Below, piece by piece: positions 8,705 to 16,357 of a DNA stretch of 46,450 nt. The notes beneath the pieces are model-generated. The model was not told where the DNA came from and ran no database searches. It saw only the letters and a list, made by a program, of their open reading frames with translations. The translations under genes and the position numbers were made by a program. The stretch comes from Thiobacillus sp. UBA6205. GTDB taxonomy: Bacteria > Pseudomonadota > Gammaproteobacteria > Burkholderiales > Thiobacillaceae. Numbering within the stretch: the first letter of the stretch is position 1; every line of letters begins with the position of its first letter. The stretch is taken from positions 2,188 through 48,637 of the forward strand of contig DISR01000053.1 of NCBI GenBank assembly GCA_002421825.1, written 5' to 3'.

Positions 8705-9402
8705 AGACGATGCGGCGTTTGACGATAAGTGCAGGCTGCCTGACGGCGCTGCTCATGCTGACTGCGGCACCGGCACGCGCGCAGACAGCCCCGCCCCAGA
8801 CAGCGGCGGTCGAGGGCGCGTCCGATGCCGAAGGCTACGGACGCGTGACGGTCGGCGAGCATTTCAGTTGCGTTGTGCCGCCGGGCTGGAGCAGGTCAGG
8901 CGCCGCGCCATTCGGGCTTTCCAACGAGGAGAAGAAGGCCTACGGGATCACGCTGAACGGCCCCTGGCGAGGGGAAATCCCCGTGAAGATTTCCGTTTTC
9001 TATTACGCGCCGGGAAACCTGCTCTACCAATCCGTCGACCACTACCTGCGCGTCCAGTCGCGGCCGGCGCTGGGCGTGGCGCTCGAGGGCAGCAGCTACG
9101 GCGAGGTCGGGCCGCTGGCGGTTTCCGGACGGGCGGGCATGGTGTTCGAACGCAGCAAGAACGAATACGTGCCGATGCAGAACACGATCGGTCCGCTCGA
9201 CAAGCCGAACGGGCGTGAAGGCATCGTCTACGAACGGCGCGAGATGATGGCGAGGGCTGTGCCGGTCAGGGAGCGCTTCGTGGTGCTGCCTGCACAACAG
9301 GGTTTCTACGCCCTGCGCTATACCGCGGCCGCGGAAAACTTCGAAGAGTTTCTGCCGCTGTTCGATAAAGTGACGGCCAGCTTTGAGGCCAGGCATTTGT
9401 AA
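8701..9402 (+). CDS. Exported protein of unknown function (operon member)
   Basis: 233 residues with a clear signal peptide ending APARA|QTAPP. The ATG overlaps the stop of the ankyrin gene (ATGA). The mature part begins with a VGEHFSCVVPPGWS segment and alternates short beta-strands. This pattern recalls PsbP/DUF1795-type periplasmic proteins, but the match is too weak for a family call. It has a single cysteine in the mature part. The strict overlap with the gene before it and the 12-nt gap to the next gene make it an integral operon member. I do not recognise it beyond this. Confidence 0.75.
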   Translation: MKTMRRLTISAGCLTALLMLTAAPARAQTAPPQTAAVEGASDAEGYGRVTVGEHFSCVVPPGWSRSGAAPFGLSNEEKKAYGITLNGPWRGEIPVKISVFYYAPGNLLYQSVDHYLRVQSRPALGVALEGSSYGEVGPLAVSGRAGMVFERSKNEYVPMQNTIGPLDKPNGREGIVYERREMMARAVPVRERFVVLPAQQGFYALRYTAAAENFEEFLPLFDKVTASFEARHL

Positions 9403-9414
9403 AGGATGGCGGCG

Positions 9415-10779
9415 ATGAAAAGAAAAGGACAGCTTCTTCTGCTCGCCTTGCTGGCCGGCTCACCTGGCATGGCGTCGGCCGGCGCCTTCGACCAGCTGCG
9501 CTCGATGGCGGGCGGCTCGGGCAACATTCCGCCGGTGGGGAATCCGGAGTGCGTCAGCGGTTGCGAGGGTTCGAGTACGCAGGGCAGCGACGGCGGCAGC
9601 GATGCGGGCGGCAGCGGAGTCTTTGGCTGGATCGACTACTGGCAGGAACAGCAGCAAATCCAGCAACAGCAGCAGCAACAAAAACAGCAGCAGGAAGAAA
9701 AGCAGCGCAAGCAGGCGGCCTTCCAGCTCAACGAGCAAGGCAACCGCGCCTACGAGGGGCGCAACTGGGCATCGGCGGTCGAGCTCTACAGAAAGGCCCT
9801 CGACCAATCACCGCACGACAAGGTCATCCAGCAGAACCTGCGCAATGCCGAACGGGAACTGGCCCGCCAGGAAGAACTGCGCAAGGAACAGTCCGCCTAC
9901 CGCCAGCGCATGCAGCAGCTCCTGGCCGTGATGCCTGTTTCCAGGCCTCTGGCCAGCTCGATACAGGCCGGCGGCGCCAGAACGAAAGTGCCCCTGCCCG
10001 GCTTTTCGCCGCAACAGTGGGACGCATACCTCGCCGCGCAGGAAACGGCGGACCGTCTGTATGCGAAACGCAACCGCGAAGGCGCGCTTTCCGATGAAGA
10101 GGCCGCCGCCTTCTTTGCGGCGCTGCGCCGCCGCAACGAGTTGTGGGCCGAGGCCACGCAGCAGCCGCTTGCCGACGACGAGCGCGAAGCGCTCAGGCTT
10201 GCCCTGCCGCGGGTAGTGAGCAAACGCCTGCTCGACCTGTCCTCGGTCATGCAGATGCTGCAGCAGGACAACAAGGCCGGCGAGGCCGCCGCGCCTTTTG
10301 CCGCCGACCGCCGCCAGAACGCGGAGGCGGAGCGGCAAGCGCCTTCGGCCGATGCCATCAGCAACGCCCTGGTTGCCGATTTTTCCGCCGACAAGGCCAC
10401 CAAGCTGCTGGAAACCGAGACGGGCGAGGCCATCGAAGCGGCGCGCGGCGAGAAATACAAGGCCCGCTACGAGCGCCTGCTGGGCTTCGGGCGTGTCGCG
10501 GTCAAGGCCTGGCAGGGCGGACCGCCAGCGGCGGGCGCGGAAACCGCAGACCTGCTGGTTGCGCAGATGCCCGAACCGATGGGCGCGCGCGCCGAGATGG
10601 CCGTCGAAGGCGGCCGCCTCTACTCGAAGGTCGTCTACCAGGCGCTCAACCGCTTCATGGTCGATGCCATGCAGGCGACCGGATCGAGCTTCGACCCGGA
10701 GGGCTTCTGGAAGAATTTCAACGCACAACTTGGCGAATCGCAGAAGGGAATCAGGACATGGGTCCAGTTCGGCGAATGA
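9415..10779 (+). CDS. Exported poly-glutamine / TPR-like protein
   Basis: 454 residues. I chose the ATG at 9415 over the in-frame ATG at 9406 because AAAGGA (9401-9406) then sits 8 nt upstream and the product begins directly with a signal peptide (MKRKGQLLLLALLAG...MASA). The mature N-terminus is Gly/Ser-rich with two cysteines. A glutamine tract of about 20 residues follows (about 78-100, broken by I, K and E), then a charged stretch and a TPR-like helical pair (EQGNRAYEGRNWASAVELYRKALDQSP). The rest is helical, Ala/Arg/Glu-rich and without a recognised fold. Its stop overlaps the next ATG. Poly-Gln tracts are rare in bacteria; here the tract probably extends a coiled coil. Confidence 0.75.
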   Translation: MKRKGQLLLLALLAGSPGMASAGAFDQLRSMAGGSGNIPPVGNPECVSGCEGSSTQGSDGGSDAGGSGVFGWIDYWQEQQQIQQQQQQQKQQQEEKQRKQAAFQLNEQGNRAYEGRNWASAVELYRKALDQSPHDKVIQQNLRNAERELARQEELRKEQSAYRQRMQQLLAVMPVSRPLASSIQAGGARTKVPLPGFSPQQWDAYLAAQETADRLYAKRNREGALSDEEAAAFFAALRRRNELWAEATQQPLADDEREALRLALPRVVSKRLLDLSSVMQMLQQDNKAGEAAAPFAADRRQNAEAERQAPSADAISNALVADFSADKATKLLETETGEAIEAARGEKYKARYERLLGFGRVAVKAWQGGPPAAGAETADLLVAQMPEPMGARAEMAVEGGRLYSKVVYQALNRFMVDAMQATGSSFDPEGFWKNFNAQLGESQKGIRTWVQFGE

Positions 10780-13733
10780 ATCAGCGCATGGCCCGGTTTC
10801 TGTTGCCCGCGGCCCAGGCCCTCGTCCTTGCCCTGGGCATCGCGGCGCCGGCCGAGGCTGCCGGCGCGAGCAAGGCCGTCAAAACCGCGGCACCTTCGCC
10901 CGCAGCACCGGAACCCGAGCTGCGCCTGTTCAAGGAAGCCACTTTCCTGCTGCCGCAAGGGGCAAAGATCGAGCCGCGCTGGGTGCTGCCACCGACGGAC
11001 AAAACCCACCTGCCGGCGATCTTCAGCGCAAGCGCCAAAGACTCTGCCGTGCTGGCGCTGCCCGGCGTCGAATCCGGCATGAGCCGCCTGCTGCACCCGC
11101 AGGAAGGCTATGCGGTGTCCGTAGGCGCCGAGATTTCTGGCATGGTCCATCTGGCCAACGGCGTGCTGCTCTTGGCCGCCGGCAGTGACATCGTGCTGCC
11201 TGCCGCGCCGAAGGAGAAAACCTTCGACAAGAAAGGCGTGCCCGTCGTCGGGCTGCAGCCCGTGGCCCGTCTGCCGCTGGAGAAAATCGACGTGCTTGCC
11301 AGCGCCGGCAATACCGTCTACTGCGCCGGGCGCGATCCGCGCAGCGGCCGCTACGCCGTGTATGTGCTGCGCAGCGTCAAGGGCGCCGGCCTCCTCGACC
11401 TGGAACGGGCCTACGAGTCGAACGAGGCCGTCAGCGCCGTCACCGGCGACGAGGAGGCACTCTATGTCGCCAGGGGGCGCAAGGTCGTCAAGATATCCCT
11501 GAAGGGCGGCGGCGAGACGCCTTATTACGCCCACCCCTCGGCTACGGTGAGCGGCCTCGCCCTCACGCCTGCCGGGCTGCTGGCCAGCACCGACAGGGAA
11601 ATCGTGCTGGCGGGGCGCAACGGCGCGCTGGAAATCATGCGCTCCTCTGGACACCGCATGGCGCTGCATGGCGACACCCTCTACGCGTTCTTCCCCCGCA
11701 GCCTGGGCGTGCTCGCCCTCGACAGGGTCTCGGATCTTGGCCGCTTCAACCTGGCCGTGCGTCCGGCAGCGCCCGACGAAATGACTTCTCCTCTCGCCGT
11801 CGCCGGCGTCCGTTTCTTCGAAAGCGCGGGCCTCGACAATGCCGCCGGCTTCACCGACAGCTTCAACCGCAAGGACGTGCGGCGCATCGTGGCGCAGATC
11901 GAGTTCGCCAAACCTGCCGCCAAAAGCAACCGCGTCCATGCCGTCACCGTCTCCTGGTTCGAACCGACGGGCGGCCAGCTCGCGAGCACCGTCCACCAGG
12001 TGGCGGCGCAAGCCGGCAAGCCGCTGCTTGCCGCCATCGGCGGCGAAGACGGCGGCGGTTATTCAGCGCCACATCAGCTCAGCAGGGACGGCCCCGTCTG
12101 GGCCTTCGGCAAGGACAAGCTCGGCACGCGCTACCCCGGACGCTACCGCATGCGGCTGCACGTGGACGGCGTGCCGGCGGGCGAATGGCCGTTCGTCCTT
12201 GCCGGGCAGCCCGAGCCCTGGGAGGCCATCGCCTACGACGACCTCGCTGCCCTCAAAACCCTGCTCGACCAGGGGCTGAGCCCGAATTACAAAAACGACC
12301 AGGGCACGCCGCTGCTCCACAGCGCCTTCGTGTTCGGCTCCGCCGGCGCGGTGAAAATGCTGCTCGAGCGCGGCGCCAATCCCAACGAGACCGACAAGGA
12401 AGGCCGTCCGCCGCTCGCCAGCATGATGGCCAACGACTGGCAAGCCAAGGCCGAACTGCTCGTGCGCAACGGTGCGAACGTGAACGCCGCCTCGTCTGCG
12501 GGTAGGCCGCCCCTGGTGGACAGTTTTAGTCACTCGGCGGACAAGCTCGCCTTCCTGATCAGGAACGGAGCCCGCATCCAGTATGAAACCAAGTACGGCA
12601 AGCGTTCGCTGCTGGGCGAATTGGGCCGCAGCAATTGCACAGAAGAACTGGTGTCGCTGCTTGTGCAGCACGGCGCAAACCTGAACGAGATTTTCGAGTC
12701 GTACCCATATGCCAGCCCGCTCGGCAATGCCATCTCGCGCGCGGACGAAAAATGCGTGGAACTGCTGCTGAAAAAGGGCGCCTCCACCGCCATCGTCCAG
12801 AAGGAAAAAATTCACCCGCCGCGTTCTGCGCTCTGGCTGGCACTGACGACGCTTGCCGGCCGCACCGACCCCAAGGACAAGGCCGTGCTGCGGCGCATCG
12901 TGCGTCTGCTCCAGCAAAACGGCGCCACCCTGAGGCCGGGAAAGAAAATTTCCACCTCCGCGCTGCTCTACATCTCGAGTAGCGACGATTACAATCGCTG
13001 GGCGGATGAGCGCTCGTCCATCAATTCAGGTGAAGGTCGGATGATGTTCCGCGGCGAGGGACCGGCTTTCTTCGACCCCATGGACATGGCAAAGACCCTC
13101 GAACAGGATGACGCCGCGCTCGAGGAAGCCAGCCTTTCCTCTGACCTGGCGATCCGCAGGCTGGCGCTCGGCACCCATCTGAACCGGGTGCGCGAGCTGA
13201 CGGGGCTGGCCAAGAACGAATCCGACCTGCGCTTCACCGTGCACACGCACTGCGAAGAAGCGTTCAAGCTCGCCGAGGCCGACTATCGGCCCCTGCAGGC
13301 GGACCTGGTCGCGGACATCCCCCCGGGCGGCCAGGGCAGGCCGCAGTTGGGCATCAAGCTCCTGAAGCGGCCCTCTGGCGGCGCCTATGTGCAGGGCGTG
13401 CTGCCTGGCAGCCCGGCGGCAAGTGCCGGGCTGAAGGCCGGCGACATCATCCTCGCCCTCGATACCCAGAAAATGAAAGACGATGCGGAGATCGTCGCCG
13501 CGGCGGCAAGGCTCACCCCCGGCATGCCGGTGCGGGCGACCCTCCTGCGCGACGACCCCATGCAACTGCCCGACCTGCAGTTGAGCTGCGGCCTGGTGGA
13601 GAGGGAAGTCAGGGACCTCCGGGGCTTTGCCGAAATGAACCTGTCGCGCTGGCTGGCCGCGCACCCCGAGGCGGCCGCCGCCGGAGAGGTGCGCAAGCGG
13701 CTTGCCGAACTGGCCGCCGGCGGGCGCAGGTAA
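10776..13733 (+). CDS. Large exported protein: propeller-like region, ankyrin repeats, PDZ domain
   Basis: 985 residues starting at the ATG that overlaps the previous TGA; an open frame continues upstream but only as a shadow of the TPR gene. The signal peptide ends APAEA|AG. Residues about 60-320 have short repeating beta motifs (ALYVARGRKVVKI, GLALTPAGLLASTDREIVLAG, GDTLYAFFPRSLGVLAL) suggesting a beta-propeller. About 330-475 look like a beta-sandwich. Ankyrin repeats span about 480-710 (GTPLLHSAFVFGSAGAVKMLLERGANPN and following). A PDZ domain at about 855-930 (GVLPGSPAASAGLKAGDIILAL) follows a helical linker. No protease residues were seen, so PDZ here is a binding module. This is the largest operon member and a likely scaffold. 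Confidence 0.82.
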   Translation: MNQRMARFLLPAAQALVLALGIAAPAEAAGASKAVKTAAPSPAAPEPELRLFKEATFLLPQGAKIEPRWVLPPTDKTHLPAIFSASAKDSAVLALPGVESGMSRLLHPQEGYAVSVGAEISGMVHLANGVLLLAAGSDIVLPAAPKEKTFDKKGVPVVGLQPVARLPLEKIDVLASAGNTVYCAGRDPRSGRYAVYVLRSVKGAGLLDLERAYESNEAVSAVTGDEEALYVARGRKVVKISLKGGGETPYYAHPSATVSGLALTPAGLLASTDREIVLAGRNGALEIMRSSGHRMALHGDTLYAFFPRSLGVLALDRVSDLGRFNLAVRPAAPDEMTSPLAVAGVRFFESAGLDNAAGFTDSFNRKDVRRIVAQIEFAKPAAKSNRVHAVTVSWFEPTGGQLASTVHQVAAQAGKPLLAAIGGEDGGGYSAPHQLSRDGPVWAFGKDKLGTRYPGRYRMRLHVDGVPAGEWPFVLAGQPEPWEAIAYDDLAALKTLLDQGLSPNYKNDQGTPLLHSAFVFGSAGAVKMLLERGANPNETDKEGRPPLASMMANDWQAKAELLVRNGANVNAASSAGRPPLVDSFSHSADKLAFLIRNGARIQYETKYGKRSLLGELGRSNCTEELVSLLVQHGANLNEIFESYPYASPLGNAISRADEKCVELLLKKGASTAIVQKEKIHPPRSALWLALTTLAGRTDPKDKAVLRRIVRLLQQNGATLRPGKKISTSALLYISSSDDYNRWADERSSINSGEGRMMFRGEGPAFFDPMDMAKTLEQDDAALEEASLSSDLAIRRLALGTHLNRVRELTGLAKNESDLRFTVHTHCEEAFKLAEADYRPLQADLVADIPPGGQGRPQLGIKLLKRPSGGAYVQGVLPGSPAASAGLKAGDIILALDTQKMKDDAEIVAAAARLTPGMPVRATLLRDDPMQLPDLQLSCGLVEREVRDLRGFAEMNLSRWLAAHPEAAAAGEVRKRLAELAAGGRR

Positions 13734-14110
13734 TGGGGCGGCCTGGGCCAAACCGGGACAGGCTTGTGGGCAGGATTGCCGGGCAGGTCCGAAGCGAGCT
13801 CAAACAGCTGCCCTTGATGCTCGGCAAGCTGCTGGGCGGCGGCGCCGCTGCGCTGGGTTCCCTGGTTGCGGTCCTTGACCTGACGCGAAGGACCGATGCG
13901 GGCGCTGGCAACATCGTGCCGCCGCTTCTCTTCGCCGCGGCCGGGGTTGCCGCGTTTATCCTCTGCGACCGCGCACTGGCCAGGCGCGCCGCCCCTGTCA
14001 CGCAGAAAGATCAGCCCGCCGATCACGGGCGCATGAACCTGCTGGCATGGGGCCTGCTGCTGCTCCTGGCCGCGGTTTTTCTGGCTGCAGTCGAGCTGCT
14101 CTTTCGCTGA
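13733..14110 (+). CDS. Small membrane protein of unknown function (last gene of operon)
   Basis: 125 residues; its ATG shares one base with the TAA of the preceding gene. Three hydrophobic stretches (about residues 28-45, 60-78 and 102-122) suggest a small inner-membrane protein with a cytoplasmic basic N-terminus. No family was recognised. It ends the seven-gene run. The next gene is on the other strand and its stop lies about 108 nt away. Confidence 0.6.
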   Translation: MGRPGPNRDRLVGRIAGQVRSELKQLPLMLGKLLGGGAAALGSLVAVLDLTRRTDAGAGNIVPPLLFAAAGVAAFILCDRALARRAAPVTQKDQPADHGRMNLLAWGLLLLLAAVFLAAVELLFR

Positions 14111-14183
14111 TGCGGGGAGAAAACGCACCCCCGCTCCAGCGCACCGGCGCGCGCGGGCTCTGGGGGTGAGGAATGAACCGCCA

Positions 14184-14202
14184 GCCCGGATATTTCCCGG
14201 GC
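14184..14202. terminator. Possible bidirectional hairpin between convergent genes
   Basis: GCCCGG (14184-14189) and CCGGGC (14197-14202) form a perfect 6-bp stem with a 7-nt A/T-rich loop, placed between the convergent ends of the envelope operon and the DUF502 gene. There is no T-run on either side, so this is a weak call based on stem and position alone. Confidence 0.3.
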
Positions 14203-14217
14203 CGGTCTGGTAAAGGC

Positions 14218-14802
14218 CTAGGCAGACGTCGACACACGGGTGACGCCTGCAGTCAGCACAAAGCGCATGGCGTCTTCCATGCTCATGTTGAGCGGTTGCA
14301 CGAGCGCGCGCGGCACCAATACCGCGTAGCCGCCGATCATGTAGCTCATGGGCAGGTAGACCATGACACTGTCGTCGCCCTGGAAGTCCGCCGGCAGCTG
14401 TTCGTCCGCCTGGGTGATGAAGCCGATCAGGCGTATGCCGGTGTCCCCCATGATTACCGAGACAACCTGCTCGAAATCCTTCTTCCGCGCGGGCGAGAAG
14501 TAATCCATGAAGTCACGGAATGCGGCATAGATCGACTTCACAAGCGGCAAGCGATAGAAGATGCGCTCGCTCCTGGCAAAAAGCTGCTTGATCGGCCGGG
14601 TATGCATCAGCATGCCGACGATGAACATGGCCAGCAGCGCCGCCGCGACACCCATGCCGGGGAAATAGACCTCCTGCGGAATCAGGTTGCCCAGCAGGGT
14701 TTCTGCGGACACCGCCAGCCAGTAGAGCAGGTAAAGCGTGAGTATCACCGGCAGCATGGTGATGAGGCCGGTAAGAATGTATTTGCCGATGTTCTTCATC
14801 AT
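14218..14802 (-). CDS. DUF502 family membrane protein
   Basis: 194 residues starting at a double ATG (14802/14799) preceded by GAGGAAA; longer in-frame starts upstream would lack a ribosome site and family similarity. The N-terminus MMKNIGKYILTGLITMLPVILTLYLLYWL followed by a second hydrophobic segment (FPGMGVAAALLAMFIVGML) is characteristic of DUF502. So are the internal IPLVKSIYAAFRDFMDYFSP-like motif and the C-terminal VMVYLPMSYMIGGYAVLVPR. Members are inner-membrane proteins of unknown function. The gene is the most downstream of a minus-strand series. It is complete, with no oddities. Confidence 0.9.
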   Translation of the reverse strand: MMKNIGKYILTGLITMLPVILTLYLLYWLAVSAETLLGNLIPQEVYFPGMGVAAALLAMFIVGMLMHTRPIKQLFARSERIFYRLPLVKSIYAAFRDFMDYFSPARKKDFEQVVSVIMGDTGIRLIGFITQADEQLPADFQGDDSVMVYLPMSYMIGGYAVLVPRALVQPLNMSMEDAMRFVLTAGVTRVSTSA

Positions 14803-14884
14803 GTGGCTTTTCCTCGCGAGGACAGATGCGCCCCAATCCGGAAGCATGGCCGGGTTGGCGGGAGTGTTGGAAAAGGCGGCCGCA

Positions 14885-15076
14885 CTAGGCCAAGGGGGGT
14901 GCCGCGCTTTCGAGGTCACGAACGAGCTCGCGCAAATCCAGAGACTGAAGCGCCCCGACTGCAGCTTCCCAGCGTCCTGATTCGCAGAGCCCCTGAATCC
15001 CTGCATCCTCATAGGCTGCGACAGCGGCCTGCAAGCAGGCTGCGCGCACGGATTCGGCGAGTTGATTGGCATTCAT
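14885..15076 (-). CDS. Small conserved-looking protein, 63 residues
   Basis: The ORF reads MNANQLAESVRAACLQAAVAAYEDAG and continues through GLCESGRWEAAVGALQSLDL, a compact two-to-three-helix protein with two cysteines. An upstream in-frame ATG at 15139 gives 84 residues, but the extension (MSGHESTHSSS...) looks non-coding. Neither start has a good ribosome site. The amphipathic helices and the position between flavodoxin-like and DUF502 genes on the same strand support a real gene. I have the impression that similar short proteins occur in other betaproteobacteria, but cannot verify it. Function unknown. Confidence 0.6.
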   Translation of the reverse strand: MNANQLAESVRAACLQAAVAAYEDAGIQGLCESGRWEAAVGALQSLDLRELVRDLESAAPPLA

Positions 15077-15198
15077 GGCAAGAAGGGATGTCTTTGAATT
15101 CCTAAGGGATGATGAATGCGTGGATTCATGGCCGCTCATTATGTTCGCGCTGCAGACTGATGCGCAACCTTATCCATCCAGGCCTTGCCAGACTGATG

Positions 15199-15882
15199 TC
15201 AGCCAGGCCTGGCCCGACACATGGCATCGTCGATTTCATCGCCAAATCGCTTGATCTGCGCCTGTCCGATTTCGCCGTCCAGAGTGAAATCCGCGAGCGG
15301 CCTGCCGAAGGCCTTGCGCGACAGCCAGCGGAACAGGCCGCGCATTTCATTGAAGAAGAAATACTCGTGATGGTCGCTGGAAATTGCGAGGCGCCCCACC
15401 GGGACCGATCCCCTTGATCGCAGGCACGCTTCCAGCGGTTCGAACAGCATTTCGATCTCGAAGACCTCGAGCGGCGGGCCGCAGAATGTGGCGAAGCTTG
15501 CCATGCGCCTGCCTTGCAGGCCGCGCACGGTATCGAGCCAGCGCGCCACCGGGTAGGAAGGATAAAGCCATTTGGGGGTGCCGACCAGCACCAGGTCGAA
15601 CCCGGACACGTCAGGGTTAACGAGCGGCCGGATTGCCTGCTGCGGCTGATAATAGTGGCGATGCCAGAAGCGGCGGAAGCGGCTGCTCGCCAGATAGAGC
15701 GGAAGCACGGGCAATAGCGGCAGCAGGGGAATGGGCAACAGCCATTTGCCCCATTCGCGTTCGGCACAAATAGCCTCGGTCACGACCTCGTGCCCGCGCT
15801 GGCGCAGCTCTTCTGCCAGCACATTCGCCAGGCGCGCGGTATGCCCGCTGCGTGAGTAATGAACGATCAGGGTGCGCGGCAA
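15199..15882 (-). CDS. Flavodoxin-like protein with a hydrophobic insertion
   Basis: 227 residues from a TTG start; the first strand and phosphate-binding loop (TLIVHYSRSGHTARLANVLA) begin immediately after it, and an in-frame stop lies a few codons upstream, so there is little choice. The core flavodoxin strands FDLVLVGTPKWLYPSYPVARWL and MASFATFCGPPL are present, consistent with FMN binding. Unusual is a proline- and leucine-rich hydrophobic stretch at about residues 48-66 (LLPIPLLPLLPVLPLYLA), inserted after the first helix-strand unit, which could dock the protein to a membrane. No partner reductase is adjacent. Redox role is inferred. Confidence 0.75.
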   Translation of the reverse strand: MPRTLIVHYSRSGHTARLANVLAEELRQRGHEVVTEAICAEREWGKWLLPIPLLPLLPVLPLYLASSRFRRFWHRHYYQPQQAIRPLVNPDVSGFDLVLVGTPKWLYPSYPVARWLDTVRGLQGRRMASFATFCGPPLEVFEIEMLFEPLEACLRSRGSVPVGRLAISSDHHEYFFFNEMRGLFRWLSRKAFGRPLADFTLDGEIGQAQIKRFGDEIDDAMCRARPG

Positions 15883-15938
15883 GATCAGCCAGCAAACGCG
15901 CCGCTACTCAGCACGCAGGATTGCCAGCCCGGAAAAGC

Positions 15939-16241
15939 TTACCCCCGGACCAGAATCGCGCCGGGCGGGACATGGCGACGAAGTTCCCCGCACTCGCCGG
16001 GCGGAGGTTGCTGGCCCGCCGGACGGTCAGGGTACCAGATACGGCATTTACCGGGAGGCGGCATATGCCCCGGAGGAATGGAGACTCTCTGGTGAAAGTA
16101 AGGTCCGCCGTCAGTATCGATGACGACAAGGCCTTCTGTGGCACAACCGGCCAGCATAAGGCTGCCAGCCATTGCCAATATCGCAGCCACGCTCAAGCGC
16201 TTGTTGCGCGAAATCTGCTTCGTCGCATATTGTCTGACCAT
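15939..16241 (-). CDS. Small lipoprotein with Pro-Pro-Gly motifs
   Basis: 100 residues. The ATG at 16241 is preceded by GAGGAGAG at good spacing, so I preferred it to the slightly longer upstream start. A basic N-terminus and hydrophobic stretch end in the lipobox LMLAGC, predicting lipid attachment. The mature part is short and dominated by repeated Pro-rich units: IPPGHMPPPGKC, PAGQQPPPGEC and HVPPGA, with two cysteines in equivalent positions of the two repeats. This repeat pattern resembles a hypothetical-protein family of proteobacteria, which I recall but cannot name. Function unknown; probably envelope-associated. Confidence 0.8.
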   Translation of the reverse strand: MVRQYATKQISRNKRLSVAAILAMAGSLMLAGCATEGLVVIDTDGGPYFHQRVSIPPGHMPPPGKCRIWYPDRPAGQQPPPGECGELRRHVPPGAILVRG

Positions 16242-16357
16242 CAATGCTCTCCTCACGTTGGTTCATGCTATTCCACGTAAAGCATAGCCCAATTTTTCGG
16301 CACTAAGGCAAAGCCGACAACTTAAAACTGCCGGCACGCAGCTAGGGCCTGTTAACG
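16242..16357. other. Intergenic region between lipoprotein and cnoX
   Basis: 116 nt. It must hold the lipoprotein promoter (minus strand); TATGCT near 16295 on that strand is a possible -10, without a convincing -35. Downstream of the cnoX stop a short hairpin CTGC-GTGCCG-GCAG followed by TTTT on the minus strand (about 16325-16345) could be a weak terminator. Nothing else was recognised. Confidence 0.3.

Noticed and set aside
10143..10775. Upstream extension of the large ankyrin-PDZ protein
   Set aside because: It overlaps the whole end of the TPR gene in another frame and has no signal peptide; the start at 10776 gives a typical signal sequence.
14111..14217. Strong terminator between the envelope operon and DUF502
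   Set aside because: A 6-bp GC stem exists but has no T-run on either strand; kept only as a low-confidence hairpin.
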